Origin: Larus michahellis
Taxonomy: Eukaryota; Chordata; Aves; Charadriiformes; Laridae
Direction of reading: 5' to 3'
DNA: 64,000 nucleotides
NCBI RefSeq assembly: GCF_964199755.1
Contig: NC_133899.1
Coordinates: 27,507,446 to 27,571,445, forward strand
Within the stretch, counting starts at the first letter, position 1, and each line of letters begins with the position of its first letter. This document shows, one piece after another, positions 36,546 to 47,418 of the stretch. The notes beneath the pieces are model-generated. The model saw nothing but the letters and a program-made list of their open reading frames with translations, was not told the DNA's origin and ran no database searches. A program made the translations under genes and the position numbers.

Positions 36546-37045
36546 ATCACAGAATCATAGGATGGTTAGAGTTGGAAGGGACCTTAAACACCACCCAGTG
36601 CCACCCCCTGCCCTGGGCAGGGACACCTCCCACCAGACCAGGTTGCTCCAAGCCCCGTCCAACCTGGCCCTGAACACCTCCAGGGTTGGGGCAGCCACAG
36701 CTTCTCTGGGCAACCTGGGCCAGGGGCTCACCACCCTCATTGTGAAAAATTTCTTCCTCAGATCTCATCTAAATCTCCCCTCTTTCAGTTTAAAACCATT
36801 CCCCCTCGTCCCATGGCTCCCCTCCCTGATCCAGAGTCCCTCCCCAGCTTTCCTGGAGCCCCTTTAGGGACTGGAAGGGGCTGGAAGGTCTCCCCGGAGC
36901 CTTCTCTTCTCCAGGCTGAACCCCCCCAGCTCTCTCAGCCTGTCCTCACAGCAGAGGGGCTCCAGCCCTCCCAGCATCTCCGGGGCCTCCTCTGGCCCCG
37001 CTCCAACAGCTCCGTGTCCTTCTGCTGTTGGTGCCCCAGAGATGG
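36546..37045 (-). mobile_element. CR1 LINE 3' fragment, minus strand
   Basis: Read on the minus strand this is the CR1 3' region of about 500 bases. It begins in the GCACCAACAGCAGAAGGACACGG segment, passes the same GGGGCTCCAGGAAAGCTGGG segment as the other copies, and ends in the ATTCTGTGAT-type tail (seen on the plus strand as ATCACAGAATCATAGGATGG at 36546). It is 5'-truncated. It aligns closely with the copies at 6186 and 49366 and so belongs to the same or a sister subfamily. The ORFs inside it (36538-36867 plus and others) are antisense to the element and meaningless. Confidence 0.95.
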
Positions 37046-38141
37046 ATGTGTGGTTCAGCCCCTCTCGCCAAGGCCATGACTCTGTGGTGGCCCCGGCGGC
37101 AAGCAGACCCTGGGAGCAGCAGTGATGCTGCCTGGGCATGGGGCAAATGGAGGAGCTGCTGCTGCGGCACTGCAGGATCTCTCTCACCCTGCAGCTCTGC
37201 CACGGCAGCGAGGTGCAGAATAATGCAGCGGGGAAACCAGTCCCACGTATTTAAAAAGTTCTGATTGCTGTATTTTATCCGACCTTGATAGTAGGAACAG
37301 ATGGCTTGTTTTGTATAACAACATATTGAAAAATAAGTCTCAGAAATAATTAGTGTCATAAATAAATTTCTCTGCCTTGGGGCTCTGGGTTTGATTAGAC
37401 AAAAGTCTTAGTGGTAACGATTGCCGTAAAGATGAAAAAGCACAACTTTACCCTTCCAGCAGTTAATACCAGTTGTGTGGCCATAACTGCATTCCCCACA
37501 CCGGGTTTCATTGTCCCCTGGAGGCAGGAGTTTCAGAGCACCGACAGCGCAGCCCGGAGCCTGCTCTGCCCTGCCGGGAGCCCCCAGCTCGGCTGTCGGG
37601 GCTTTGTTGCTGCTCACGGATGTTCCCACCTCCAGGGAGACGGGAGAGCAGTGCTGGGCAGAGCCCTGAGGAAGAGCAGGAGCGCGCCTCGCCTCCCATT
37701 GCCCGTCTCAGGAGCCAGCAGCATCCCCAAACCGCAGACCCCACGGCCACCCCACGTGAGAGCTGTCAGGCATTTTCTAATTACTTTTGGTGACTTGAAA
37801 ACTTTGAGACAAAAAGAAACAAGGATGAGAGTAAAGGATATGTTCTGCGTGTAATGGTTAGGCAGTTACCCATACACGGCTGAATATCGTAAAAATTTCC
37901 TTTGAAGTCCCTGAACTTCCATTTAATCCTACATCTCCAGGATTTCCTGGAGCCTGATTTGGCTTTGCCAAATCAAAGCTCCTGTATATTGGCCTGGATT
38001 CTTGCAACCAGAAATGTCGATTCATCTGCTGGTTCGGGTGAAAGTTTCTGCAGTTTCCAGCGCTGAGGGGTCCCCAGAGCTGACAGCTGCAGGCACAGGA
38101 GAAACAGCCTCGCAGAGGAGAATTGCAGTGTTCACACTTAC
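37046..38141. other. unique noncoding sequence
   Basis: Mixed unique DNA with GC-rich overlapping frames around 37100-37220 and 37500-37800. No recognised domain or repeat. Confidence 0.45.
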
Positions 38142-38222
38142 CATAAAATAGCCAGAAAGAACTCAGCACAAGGTTTTCTCTGTAGTAGATCAGAAGAAGG
38201 GTATTGAAGAGCTCCACGGTAT
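38142..38222 (-). other. candidate 81-nt spliced exon (unproven)
   Basis: On the minus strand, a long pyrimidine-rich tract ending CTCTCTCACGCAG precedes this segment and TATG|GTAAGTGTG follows it, so both splice signals look near-consensus. The 81 bases are a multiple of three, and two of the three frames are open. One reads ...TVELFNTLLLIYYRENLV... and is rich in hydrophobic residues. I do not recognise the protein. Exon-like signals of this quality also arise by chance in tens of kilobases, so it remains a candidate for a coding or noncoding exon. Confidence 0.25.
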
Positions 38223-39479
38223 CTGCGTGAGAGAGAAAATTAAAAACAAAGAAATAAAGGTAATTGGTGACTGAAGCGGTGGTGTGACACGGGGCTGCTG
38301 CTCCCCCAGGGACCCGAGAACCTCTTGAGTTTACTGGCGTCGTTTCATCTTTCTTTGAAGTGGTTTCCCCGCACAGCTAACATCAAAGACAGACATCTCC
38401 TGTTCCTTTATTTCTTAAAGGGTCGCAGAGGTAGATAACTAACAGCCATCAATAACACCAATTTATTCCCGAAATCCCCGATGACATCAAAGGAGGATGA
38501 TTCCCTTTCCAGCGCAGCTGAGATCACCGTGTACTCTCCTGGGAGCCAGGCTGCTGGAGGAGAGGGGCCACGCCGTGTCCTGCCCCCCCGGCGGGGCTGC
38601 CCCGGCTGGGGGCAGGCTGGGACCAGCGGGATGGATGGAGACCCCGTGCTCCGTGGAGCGGCCGCTGCCAAGAGCAGCTGCCCGCCTGGAGCTGGCTGGG
38701 CTGAGAAGGCGACTCACAGCTCACCCCTTTCGCCAGCTCAGCGCGTCCTTTTCTTCACCCAAACTCCTCGCAAATAAACGACCTGCATTACTCCAAACTC
38801 CTCCCAAATAAGCAACCTGCAAACTACTTTTTCCTCGTCAGCCCCAGCACTGTCACATCCGTGCTCCGACTCGGTGACTACAGGGGGAAATGTTGGCTGC
38901 CACGGCCTCACCGACCTGTGGAAGGTGGCCGTGCTCCCTTCCAGCCCCGCGTCCGCGCTCGTTGTATTTCATCTCCGCGATACGCTTTTGGGGCAGAACT
39001 GTCTTTACCCTGGATACCCCAATGGACTCCTCATTACCCACACGTGGTTTGCACCCCGGAGCAGCGACACTGCCGTGTCCGTACTCACAGCACCCTCTGC
39101 CCTGGGTTTCGGGGTGCCCCAGCCCCCCACCGGTGCCTGCCAGTGGCCGGGCTCCCACACCCCCCACGGGACCACGGTGGGGGCCCGACTGTCCTCAGCC
39201 AGCGGCGGCAGGGACAGGGGTAACGCAGGTGTACGGGATGGGTGCTTGCCAGGTACATAACACACTGCAGCCTGCTTTCATGGACCCAAGTGTAATTAAG
39301 AAAGACACGCATGAACAGTAGTCATAAGGAAATAAAAAATGATTAGACAGTTTAATATCCTGACTACTGTTCCTGCCTGCCGCTGCCAGAGCTATTCTGC
39401 TACGTGGACACGGTAAAAAAAAAAACCTATCAGCACTGAAAATTGATGAAAAAAATGCAAAATATTTCTTATCACAGGT
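38223..39479. other. GC-rich unique sequence
   Basis: GC-rich at 38520-38740 and 38880-39230 with overlapping frames on both strands and no recognisable protein. Contains the tandem duplication at 38760-38822. A plus-strand frame at 38861-39223 is interrupted in other frames and looks random. Confidence 0.4.
38760..38822. repeat. tandem duplication, period 34
   Basis: Two near-identical units, starting CAAACTCCTCGCAAATAA at 38760 and CAAACTCCTCCCAAATAA at 38794, both continue into CxACCTGCA. Few substitutions separate the copies, indicating a fairly recent local duplication. Confidence 0.85.
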
Positions 39480-39655
39480 GGTTGCTTTAGATTATTTATC
39501 ACAACAAGATTTCAGAGGGTCTCCTGGGGACCTACCATCCTCAGATACTCACAAACCAGTATTAATTCCAAACATTATTAAGACACATTTAAAGCCCTTA
39601 TTAAATGCAATCAAGTCTGATTTAGAAAGACTGGGAAGGTAAACATAATTAAAAT
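39480..39655. promoter_or_regulatory. conserved-element-like block
   Basis: AT-rich repeat-free sequence with GTATTAATTCC, CATTATTAAG, CTTATTAAATG and CATAATTAAAATG words, giving dense TAAT/ATTA homeodomain-type cores in under 180 bases. Confidence 0.35.
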
Positions 39656-42600
39656 GAACACACTGCCTGGAATATAAATTCTTTTTCATCCAGCATTTGA
39701 GAGTCATATTGTGAGAAAATTAATAACCTTAAGCAGTATTTTTTTTTGTGGCCCACTGAGAAAATATAAGGTTTGGTTACCCTTGCTAAAAACTTTACAG
39801 ATTCTTTTGAAGAGGGATCCTGAATCCTAAATATGATTTTACTAATGCGGTGCTTCCTCCCTGGGGTGCTAGAGCACATAGTGCACTCGAGCAGAAAGTT
39901 TTAGGATGACTTTAATTGAGAGTCACCAGAAAAGGAGAAGAGAAAGAGATGGGGAAAAGTGAAACTTACTGCATCGTCTTTCCACCGCTGTATTCAAACC
40001 ACATGCACACACAGCCCACACCGCAGGTTGCTGCACAGCAAATACGGGAGATGTTTTCTGAAGGCTTTTGGGCAGTGAGAAGGAGGGGTGCAGGGCCAGG
40101 GCAGCAGCAGAGCTTGTCACTGTCTCAGCCCGCAGTGCTACCAGCCAGCCGTCTCCCACCGCCTACGGCAAACTGTGCAGGGACCAGGGAGCACTCCCAG
40201 GATCACTGACACGATGATTTCAAGTAATTTTGAAGGGGGTGAAGGACAGAGAAGGATGGTGGGAAGAGAGCGGACCCAGCCAGAGTCATCCAGAGCACGA
40301 CTGCCCTTCCCCAGCCTCAGCTTCTGACGGGGTGGGATGCCCTGAGAAGCACAGAGCAGACACCAGCAGGAGGAGATGCTCTGCTCCGCTCTGCCCGCGG
40401 CTGCCGTGCCCGACTCACACGGCCCGTGACCCTTCACGTTCGATACTGCCACCAGTGACTCTGCGGCCACCGCTCTGCCCTGCGGAGAGCGGAGGAGAGC
40501 GCTGGATGACATTGCAACGTGGAGGCTGATCAAGCCCAACGGAAAGCCATAGATGCTGCCAGCTCTTTGACCATCAGCCCATGTCATGGCCAGGCCTGGA
40601 TAATGAGATTCACAGACAAGTTTTTCCGGAGTGATTTGTATTATTGTTTTAGTTTTCTTGTTTATAAAACAGTCAAGAGTTGGCAGATGGCAGTGAAGGC
40701 AAACAAATCTACTTCCAGTGGAAAACAAGTTAATTTCTTCACTTCTGTATTTTTTGTAAAGTTATTTTCTTGAGAGCTGCTGGATACAAGGCAGTAATCC
40801 CTCCTTAATCCATCATAATGCCATTTGTTGAAAGTCCTGTTTTCACTGCTAATTGTGTTTCTGGAGCTAAACCTTGACACTTTCCATCAGCCTGACTTTC
40901 AAGGGAGTGCAACAAGCGCGGGGTTAATCTTCCAAAGCCGGTTTAATGTCCTCTGCAGTGACCACAGCGGGGTTTGCCCCTGGGCCGACCCGCTCCTGGT
41001 GTGCAGGATCTGGTGTTACAGAAAAGGTAATTCCTTCCTAAATCCCCTGTGTACAGAGCTCCCAAAAGTCTGTGGTGATTAATTTACAAAAAAAAAAAAA
41101 AAAAAAAGGAAAAAAAAGTGTTAAATCATTAGTTGTGATGTCTATGGGAAGGGAAAGGAAAGGAAGGAAAGGGAAGAGATCATGAACACTATCCAAAGTT
41201 GGCTTCCTAAAATGTGCTTTACATTGTGTTCCTTCTTGAGAAAAAACCTTTAACATTAAAGATTCTCTCAAGGGAAAGCATCAGGAAAAGCGAGTAAGAG
41301 TGCCGATAAACCCACTATATCTGTGTATTTAATCAAGGACTTAGGATTTCGCATTTGTGAATATTAATTTCACCTCCTCTTCAGGAATCCAAAAATGTCG
41401 CATACTCATGTGTAACTGTCCCGCTGCTTGTAAAATGTGCGTTTCATGTTTTAAAACAACTTTTTTTATCATGCTTCTCCCAGTCTCACCTTGCTGTCTG
41501 TGCTGATGCAGACGATGAGACAGCCCTTCTCAGACTTCGCTCAGTGCTCAGCGAGCGTGCCCGGCATCACTGCGCCCAGCATTCATTCTTTACATCATGC
41601 TGAGATACAGCTGAGACGTATAGAAACACTGAATATGCGCATCATAATGTGCATAATTTACCGCGCAGGTTTCTCAGAGATGTGTCTGTGTTCTTCCACA
41701 TTTTGGTTTTCTCCTCTCTGTATTCGTTTTCAGCTGTCTTTGCTACCCATCTATAGTCCCCCCATTAGGGACTCAAGAAGTAAAGACAAAATAAGATTAG
41801 AAACAGAATTTCCCATCAAACCTGTAAATAAAAGTTTGACTTGAAGTATTTGTATTAAAAGGAAGACATGAATTTCTTTTGGCAAACCCTTTCAGATTTT
41901 ATTATGAGACATTATGGTCACGTTTTGACCATCTGCCTCATCCAGTTTCTAACGTCTCGTGAAGTTCTAGGTGGGCGTCCATTGCCATTACATCTCCCAG
42001 CTTCGCACGGCAACCAGGAATGCTTCCACAATACTGACGTATAACATGGCTGGGAAGATAGCTTTTGAACAAAGCATCAGACTGCCTCTGTGGCTATATC
42101 AAGTAGGACCAGTTGCACCCGTGGCCCTACAGAGAAGGGCTATAACGACAGACAGGCAGGTGCCTGACAAGCAATAAAATGCTGGACTTTATCACTCCAG
42201 CATTATCCGAGGTCAGCAGGATGGATTTCATTGCCGGCTTCACAAAGTCATCTCACAGTTTGAGAATTTGGTCACATTCCAGAAGACTGGGAAAAGGATA
42301 ACACAAATCGGCATTTTCAAAACAGAAGATCAAGCCCCTTTCTCATTCTGTGGAAAACCAGTAGTTTTAGTACTCCCAGTTTTAGAGTGATGCTATTGGA
42401 CAGCTACAGCATGCATCAGTCCCCAAATAAGAGACAGCTAGTTTAAAGTCTGCCCAGGGTGAAGCACAATCTGCAATCTGTACGCTCTTTGCTTTTTTTA
42501 AAGGAGAATGACTGGGAGTAAAAGGAATTTATCACAGAATTTGCAGGTGCTTTTGGCTCAATGCATTACTTACCAGGGTGGGACGTGCTACTGCCATGTT

Positions 42601-42882
42601 GGCGTCACAGGACTTCGCAGTGTGTTATCTCAGGCACCAAGTCATATCAGAGCATTTATAGCAGTTCTAACTAGGGCTGCTTCGTTTGGGTGCGGTTCAG
42701 AAAAGAGCAATGAAGCTTGCACTGACCGGCGTCTGCTCACACGCACCCAGCGTGGGATGTCAGAATGGGCCGGGCACCTGTTGCTCTGCCTTCGCCGCTA
42801 ATTGCTTCTCAGTTAAATATTTTTTTAATCAACACTGTGCAAAGTTGTATTGATTCTTTTTTGATATATTTTCACAAAAGCT
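39656..42882. other. unique noncoding sequence
   Basis: No recognised gene. A minus-strand frame of 196 codons at 40138-40728 has no domain and overlaps plus-strand frames. The stretch 41950-42480 is unremarkable unique DNA. The simple repeats at 41088-41178 are listed separately. Confidence 0.45.
41088..41178. repeat. poly(A) run followed by (GGAAA)n
   Basis: A 20-base A run at 41088-41107 is followed by GG and another eight A. GGGAA/GGAAA purine repeats then lie at 41146-41178. A retroposed poly(A) tail is possible, but no source gene is recognisable on either side. Confidence 0.8.
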
Positions 42883-42962
42883 GAATCACAGAATCACAGA
42901 ATCACAGAATCACAGAATGGTTTGGGTGGGAATGGACCCAGAGAAGGAAGGTCATTCCGGGT
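42883..42962 (-). mobile_element. CR1 3' end with four octamer tail repeats
   Basis: Four exact copies of GAATCACA (42883-42914) lead into GAATGGTTTGGGTGGGAATGG, the reverse complement of the CR1 3' end; a diverged remnant (GAAGGTCATTCCGG) follows. The octamer is the CR1 tail repeat thought to be used in target-primed reverse transcription. Only about 80 bases of the element remain. Confidence 0.9.
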
Positions 42963-45690
42963 GGGATTGCAACTCTCCCTGCTACTGAACAGATGTCTCT
43001 TTGCAGCATTAGATTTATGTACATTAAAAACAATATTCTGTAATAGTAAGGATATAAATATGATAAATTCTGTACAGTTTTGCTAAAACATTGTGCAAAG
43101 GCCATCATTTTACACCTATGCACTGTAGTTTCTACAGTATGGGGGCAATGGTACACACCAAAGACTTGCTTAGACTGCTTTTGACTTACAGAGCCTCGGC
43201 TCCTGCTAGCTGATGTCTCTTCTCTCCCTCTCGGCATCAGTCATGAGTGCCAAACCTGTTGAGAGTGCCATTCAGAATTTGTTTTGGTTTGTGACCACAA
43301 AAACCAGAAATTTTCACATTTCCATGCACACCTCAGGTCCCGGGCACCAGCTAAACCAAACACCCACCTGTAACGAGGGCTGGGGCTGGGCCGGAGCCGC
43401 TGGAGCAGATGCCACGTGTGATGACAGTCCTGGAGAGCAGACACACCTCTCGCCTCTACCTGCAGGAAGGCACCCCACACCCAGGAGCCAGTCCCTGCCT
43501 TTCATCCGCAAACCTGCTTTTTTGCTTTTAATTTGCTTGATTTTCCTTATCCCTTCCGGAGGTGGGGTGAAGAAAAAGGCAATTTCATCAAAGTGTTAAC
43601 TGCGATTCAACATCTGGAAGGCAGGTCCTAGTGCAAATTAACTCTTTGATAATGATGTTCCGGAAAACTTACAAGGATTTACGTTGGTAATCCGTGATAT
43701 AGATTAGCATGACTTTGATGTAGCTTCGGGGTCACTGTAAAAAGGAACGGAGTAATATTTTTCTAACTTAAGAGATTACAGACACAGCACTGTGAAATAC
43801 GAAGAAGAGGACGCACTAAAGTGCAGAGTGCAACCCAAACTCACCTTCAACCGGCCCATGAAATTGCAGGCATGGTCAGTGCGCTACCGCCATCACAGCC
43901 CCAGAGCAGGTCACGGTGCTGGTTCTGCCGCCCGCACTCCCCAGTCCTCAGGCATTGCCTGCGCACTGGCGTGGTTGTATGTTTATAGCTGTCTCGATGG
44001 ATCTTTCTTCTCTGTATTGTAAAAATGTCGTGACATCTGAAAAAGATTCCAGTCTCAATCTGTTTAAAATACTTTCTGAAGTTTTTAAAATTAACATCTC
44101 AAGGAAATACAACTCTGAGGATCCAGAAGATTTTATTATGGCTAATCAACATTCAAACATTGCCTATCTCAGTTTTAATTTGTAGTATAAAAGATTTACT
44201 TTTCACAATGGAAGAGTACTTTACAACGGAGAAGTGAATTATACTGTTTTCTTACCATATATTTCTAACTTTCTTGGAAGGAAATGTAACAAAATTGCAC
44301 CCCGAGCCATGAAGCACGCTCCACTCAGTCCCTGGGGCGAATTCCTAACCTGTCCCTCCAACTGCCATCCCTGGTCTGGGACCGGCCACAGCCCTGGGGG
44401 GCTCCTGGCCAGGCCGGGGAGGGACAGGCAGGGCCGAGGCGACGCTCGCCCTTCTGGAGGGGGTACATAGAAGAGGCCAGGAAAGGCATCTTACCTGAAA
44501 CTCCTTGGGGGCCGTTTTCGTCCCCTCCCTGGACTCTGTTTTCAGCCCTATCGCTGCTTTTAGAGCAAGTCTTTGTAACGTCAGGAAAAAGAAAGAAGCG
44601 ACTGAGACAGCCCTCGCCTTTGCCGTCTCTTGCAATTTAAGATTCAGTACTCCAGAAGCGAAGCCAAGGCTGAACTTTCTGTGCAGAAACAATCCCCAAT
44701 GACCAAACATTCTGTTTAGAGAGAGAACAATCAACTTTTCTTACTGCAAGGACTGCAAAAAGCCATTTCTGAGCCTTCTGTGGAAAAAAAAAAAAAAATC
44801 CTTTATGCCGTTTTCCCATCATCCACATGCATCCTTTGAAACATAAGATGGAAATAAAATGAAAAAGAAGCCCTAGCAAAATGATATCCATTGCACCGAA
44901 TTTTGGGTTCTGCTAAACAAAACAGAAAAGCACGAAGACAAGAAGACTTCCGATGCATGTGAAGCATCCTCTTTCGAGATTTTTTTAATCTTTTTGGTTT
45001 CAAATTGCTTTTTGTTTAATTTAAAAACACTGTAGAATATAGTTGGCAGTAAAAATGATAACTCATAAAATGTTTTTGAGCAAGAAGCTATTTTTTAGCG
45101 GCAAATCACATCTTTGTGGGATTTGTCAGAATTTTATTCCCCAGGTTTTATTATCAGTAGAAATGAAGGCAAATTTGAAATGTATGGATTATTTGGGTAG
45201 TAAAATTCTTCGTGTTTATATTTCTAACAACCCCTATAGCTAGGGACTATTTGTTCTATCAGGTGCTAACCTTTTTTTTACATTTTTCACTTGAACAAAT
45301 ACGTGCATGTTACAAAAATAACGCGAGGCAGAGATTTTCTAGAAATTCCTTCACCACCTAGGGAAAAACTTCTCTCTTTTTAATGATACAGGGGAAAAAC
45401 ACTTCCCTTTTTCCAGAACACATGCCATGAAAAAGCATCTATCATTTCTTTCAGTTTTTCACACCCATTTCTAAGCAAAGGTGACTCTTTATTACTTCTT
45501 TTGTTTCAGGGAACACTTTCTGCAGACTCGCTCCTGGGTTCTTCTTTTACCCCCATTGATTTTCCATTATTTGGCTTGAACTGATTCTTGTTATCTGAGG
45601 TCAGTGGTGAGCTTTGCTTAAAAATTTATATCACTGTATAGCTTTTGTTTCTTTCTGGTTTATATCCAGTTCCATCTGCGTTATTGGAAG
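42963..45690. other. unique noncoding sequence
   Basis: No recognised gene. GC-rich part at about 43360-43480 and 44370-44470. A-rich low-complexity run at about 44780-44795. Open frames at 43213-43599 and 44345-44734 lack motifs, although a splice-like segment within the latter is noted separately. Confidence 0.45.
44495..44570 (-). other. candidate 76-nt spliced exon (weak)
   Basis: On the minus strand, a T-rich tract (CGCTTCTTTCTTTTTCCTG) lies 12 bases before an AG acceptor, and the segment ends TTTCAG|GTAAGATG, a strong donor. Two frames are open. I do not recognise either translation. It lies on the same strand as the candidate at 38142-38222, but nothing links the two. Confidence 0.15.
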
Positions 45691-45870
45691 TGTTTCTTGC
45701 TGGCTCTTTCTCCTTTCTCTATTACTTTTGCTTTGGTTTTATTTTTTCTTCCTTGCTTTTTTTGTCTTTCTGTGTTTTCATCTCTGACATGCTTTTTCTA
45801 TCTTTAATTTTTTTTCTTTTTCTTTTTTTTCTTTCTTTTCCTTCTATGTTCCTCTCGCGGTTCTTCCTTT
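45691..45870. repeat. T-rich / polypyrimidine low-complexity tract
   Basis: Mostly T with C and scattered G, including repeated TTTTTCTTTT words. Frames through it give phenylalanine/leucine-rich (plus) or lysine/arginine-rich (minus) artefacts. Confidence 0.8.
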
Positions 45871-46180
45871 TTGCCTTCCAACTTTCAGAAGCGAAGATGT
45901 ACCCTTGCCCCCCCAAATCAAGCCCATTTCCGCCTGCACAGACCAGTGCCCCCACCCCACCGCACACCACCCCGCCGGGACCCTGGTGCTGGAAGACGGT
46001 GGGAGTCTCTGCTGTAAATAAAGGGGGGGGCTACAACCCGACCGCGTTTACCTTACAAAATCAACAGAATTGCTTCGGGGTTATTTCGTTAGAACTAAGG
46101 CTGCATTTGTTTTGAAACTTTCCTTTTCGCCTTTTTGTATCTACTTCCCATGACTAGGCTTGCGATCCCTGGGAAAGCGT
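45871..46180. other. mixed unique sequence
   Basis: Changes from C-rich (45900-46000) to a short G run near 46024. No gene recognised. Confidence 0.45.
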
Positions 46181-46410
46181 AACAGCGTGTATGAATCACC
46201 TTGTTTTCATGAGGTCCCAGAATAGCGTTTGTAGCAATTAAACTTGGATTGAACCCGGCTCCTTTCTTTTGCCTATGGCAAAGCTAAACCACAGATGCCA
46301 AACAAATTTGCATTAATGAGTTATTTTCTTGTGAGGAAGAAAATATAACCTTTTTTGGTTGTTGCTATGCACACTCATGTTTTGAGAAAGCAACAGCTTA
46401 CATTGCCTAA
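46181..46410. promoter_or_regulatory. conserved-element-like block with AP-2-like and octamer words
   Basis: Repeat-free sequence. TTTGCC-TAT-GGCAAA at 46268-46282 is a perfect inverted repeat containing GCCTATGGC, which fits the AP-2 consensus GCCNNNGGC. A RUNX-type AACCACA word follows, and an exact octamer ATTTGCAT lies at 46306-46313, followed by a TTAAT word. Clustered motifs suggest an enhancer; no functional evidence is available. Confidence 0.4.
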
Positions 46411-47284
46411 TTATGCCAAAATAACACAGCGAGGAGGGGCAGACGCCAATTAACTTTATTTAATGCCAGTTATCAGCGAGCAGGGGACGGGCTGGTGCTG
46501 CCGATAGGCTTCTGCGCTGAGAGATGCCTCTGGCCGCAGCTCCGCAGGACGGAGCCGCTCTCGCCCGCAGCGGCCACAGCCGGTGCCCGGCAGCGCCTGG
46601 CCTGCCTCGGAGAAACTGAAAATGCATTTGTAGTGCTCACGGAGTGTAACATAACATGGCACCCATTCTGAACCCAAAGATCCCATCAGCAGGCTAATTA
46701 CCTGCTGTGTATATACTAAATGAAAAAAAAAAAAAACCAACAAAACCAGTATTGCAGTCATGCTCATTTGATTTCACAATGAGAAAGCTTTCTTGAAATA
46801 CAATTACATTTTAATGAGTTAAGTATATAAATGCATAAAGTGAAAATTCCCGGGTAACAGGATTTCGCCTATTCCTACAAGCGAGGGCAGCTCGCACAGC
46901 ACGCGCGAGTGCTGCGGGCACGAGCTCTTGAGTGATTTCCATTGCCATGGCCATAATACTGCAGGTGTAATTAAATGCAAGCAAAACAGACACAGCTGAG
47001 ACTAATGAAAGATTTTTCCATATGCTTTGGGATAAGCCTGTGTTTCCTCCATATTTCTCTTCTCATTTTCTTCCCAGAAAAGCAGTTCTTGTGGCCAGTT
47101 GTTCCCAGTCACCACTTTTCTGTATTTGGTGAATATTGATGCGGTGCCACTAGTTCTTATCATGTCTTTTCCTGTGAATATCAAACCTGCTTAGTACTGG
47201 GTATTTTTAGTAATGAATGTGATGACTTATTATTGTTGTCATTTCTGTGCTTGAAAAAAAAAAGTAAACAGAAAGAACTAGGAC
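46411..47284. other. unique noncoding sequence
   Basis: GC-rich part at 46480-46610, A run at about 46722-46736, and an AT-rich part at 46750-46850 with TAAT-type words. No gene recognised. Confidence 0.45.
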
Positions 47285-47418
47285 ATCGAAGCGTTCAAGG
47301 CCAGACTGGACGGGGCTTGGAGCAACCTGGTGTAGTGGGAGGTGTCCCTGCCCAGGGCAGGGGTGGCACTGGGTGGGCTTTAAGGTTCCTTTGAACTCTA
47401 AGCATTCTGTGATTCTAT
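47285..47418 (+). mobile_element. CR1 LINE 3' end fragment
   Basis: A 134-base CR1 3' end starting at the TTCAAGGCCAGACTGGACGG segment, running through GGTGTCCCTGCCCAGGGCAG, and ending ATTCTGTGATTCTAT. The terminal octamers are present and the element is strongly 5'-truncated. Confidence 0.95.

Noticed and set aside
36538..37187. ORFs of about 80-110 codons, some resembling those at 5922-6510 and 49339-49823
   Set aside because: The resemblance is due to shared CR1 sequence, not to a gene family.
39971..40030. Minus-strand exon-like segment ending GATGCA|GTAAGT
   Set aside because: The acceptor is only moderate and neither open frame is recognisable; treated as chance.
41088..41117. Poly(A) run as the tail of a processed pseudogene
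   Set aside because: No recognisable gene-derived sequence precedes or follows it.
45722..45970. Lysine/arginine-rich minus-strand ORF resembling a basic coiled region
   Set aside because: Complement of the same T-rich tract.
45645..46115. 156-codon plus-strand ORF with a phenylalanine/leucine-rich, membrane-like N-terminus
   Set aside because: The hydrophobic residues come from a T-rich low-complexity tract; no family resemblance.
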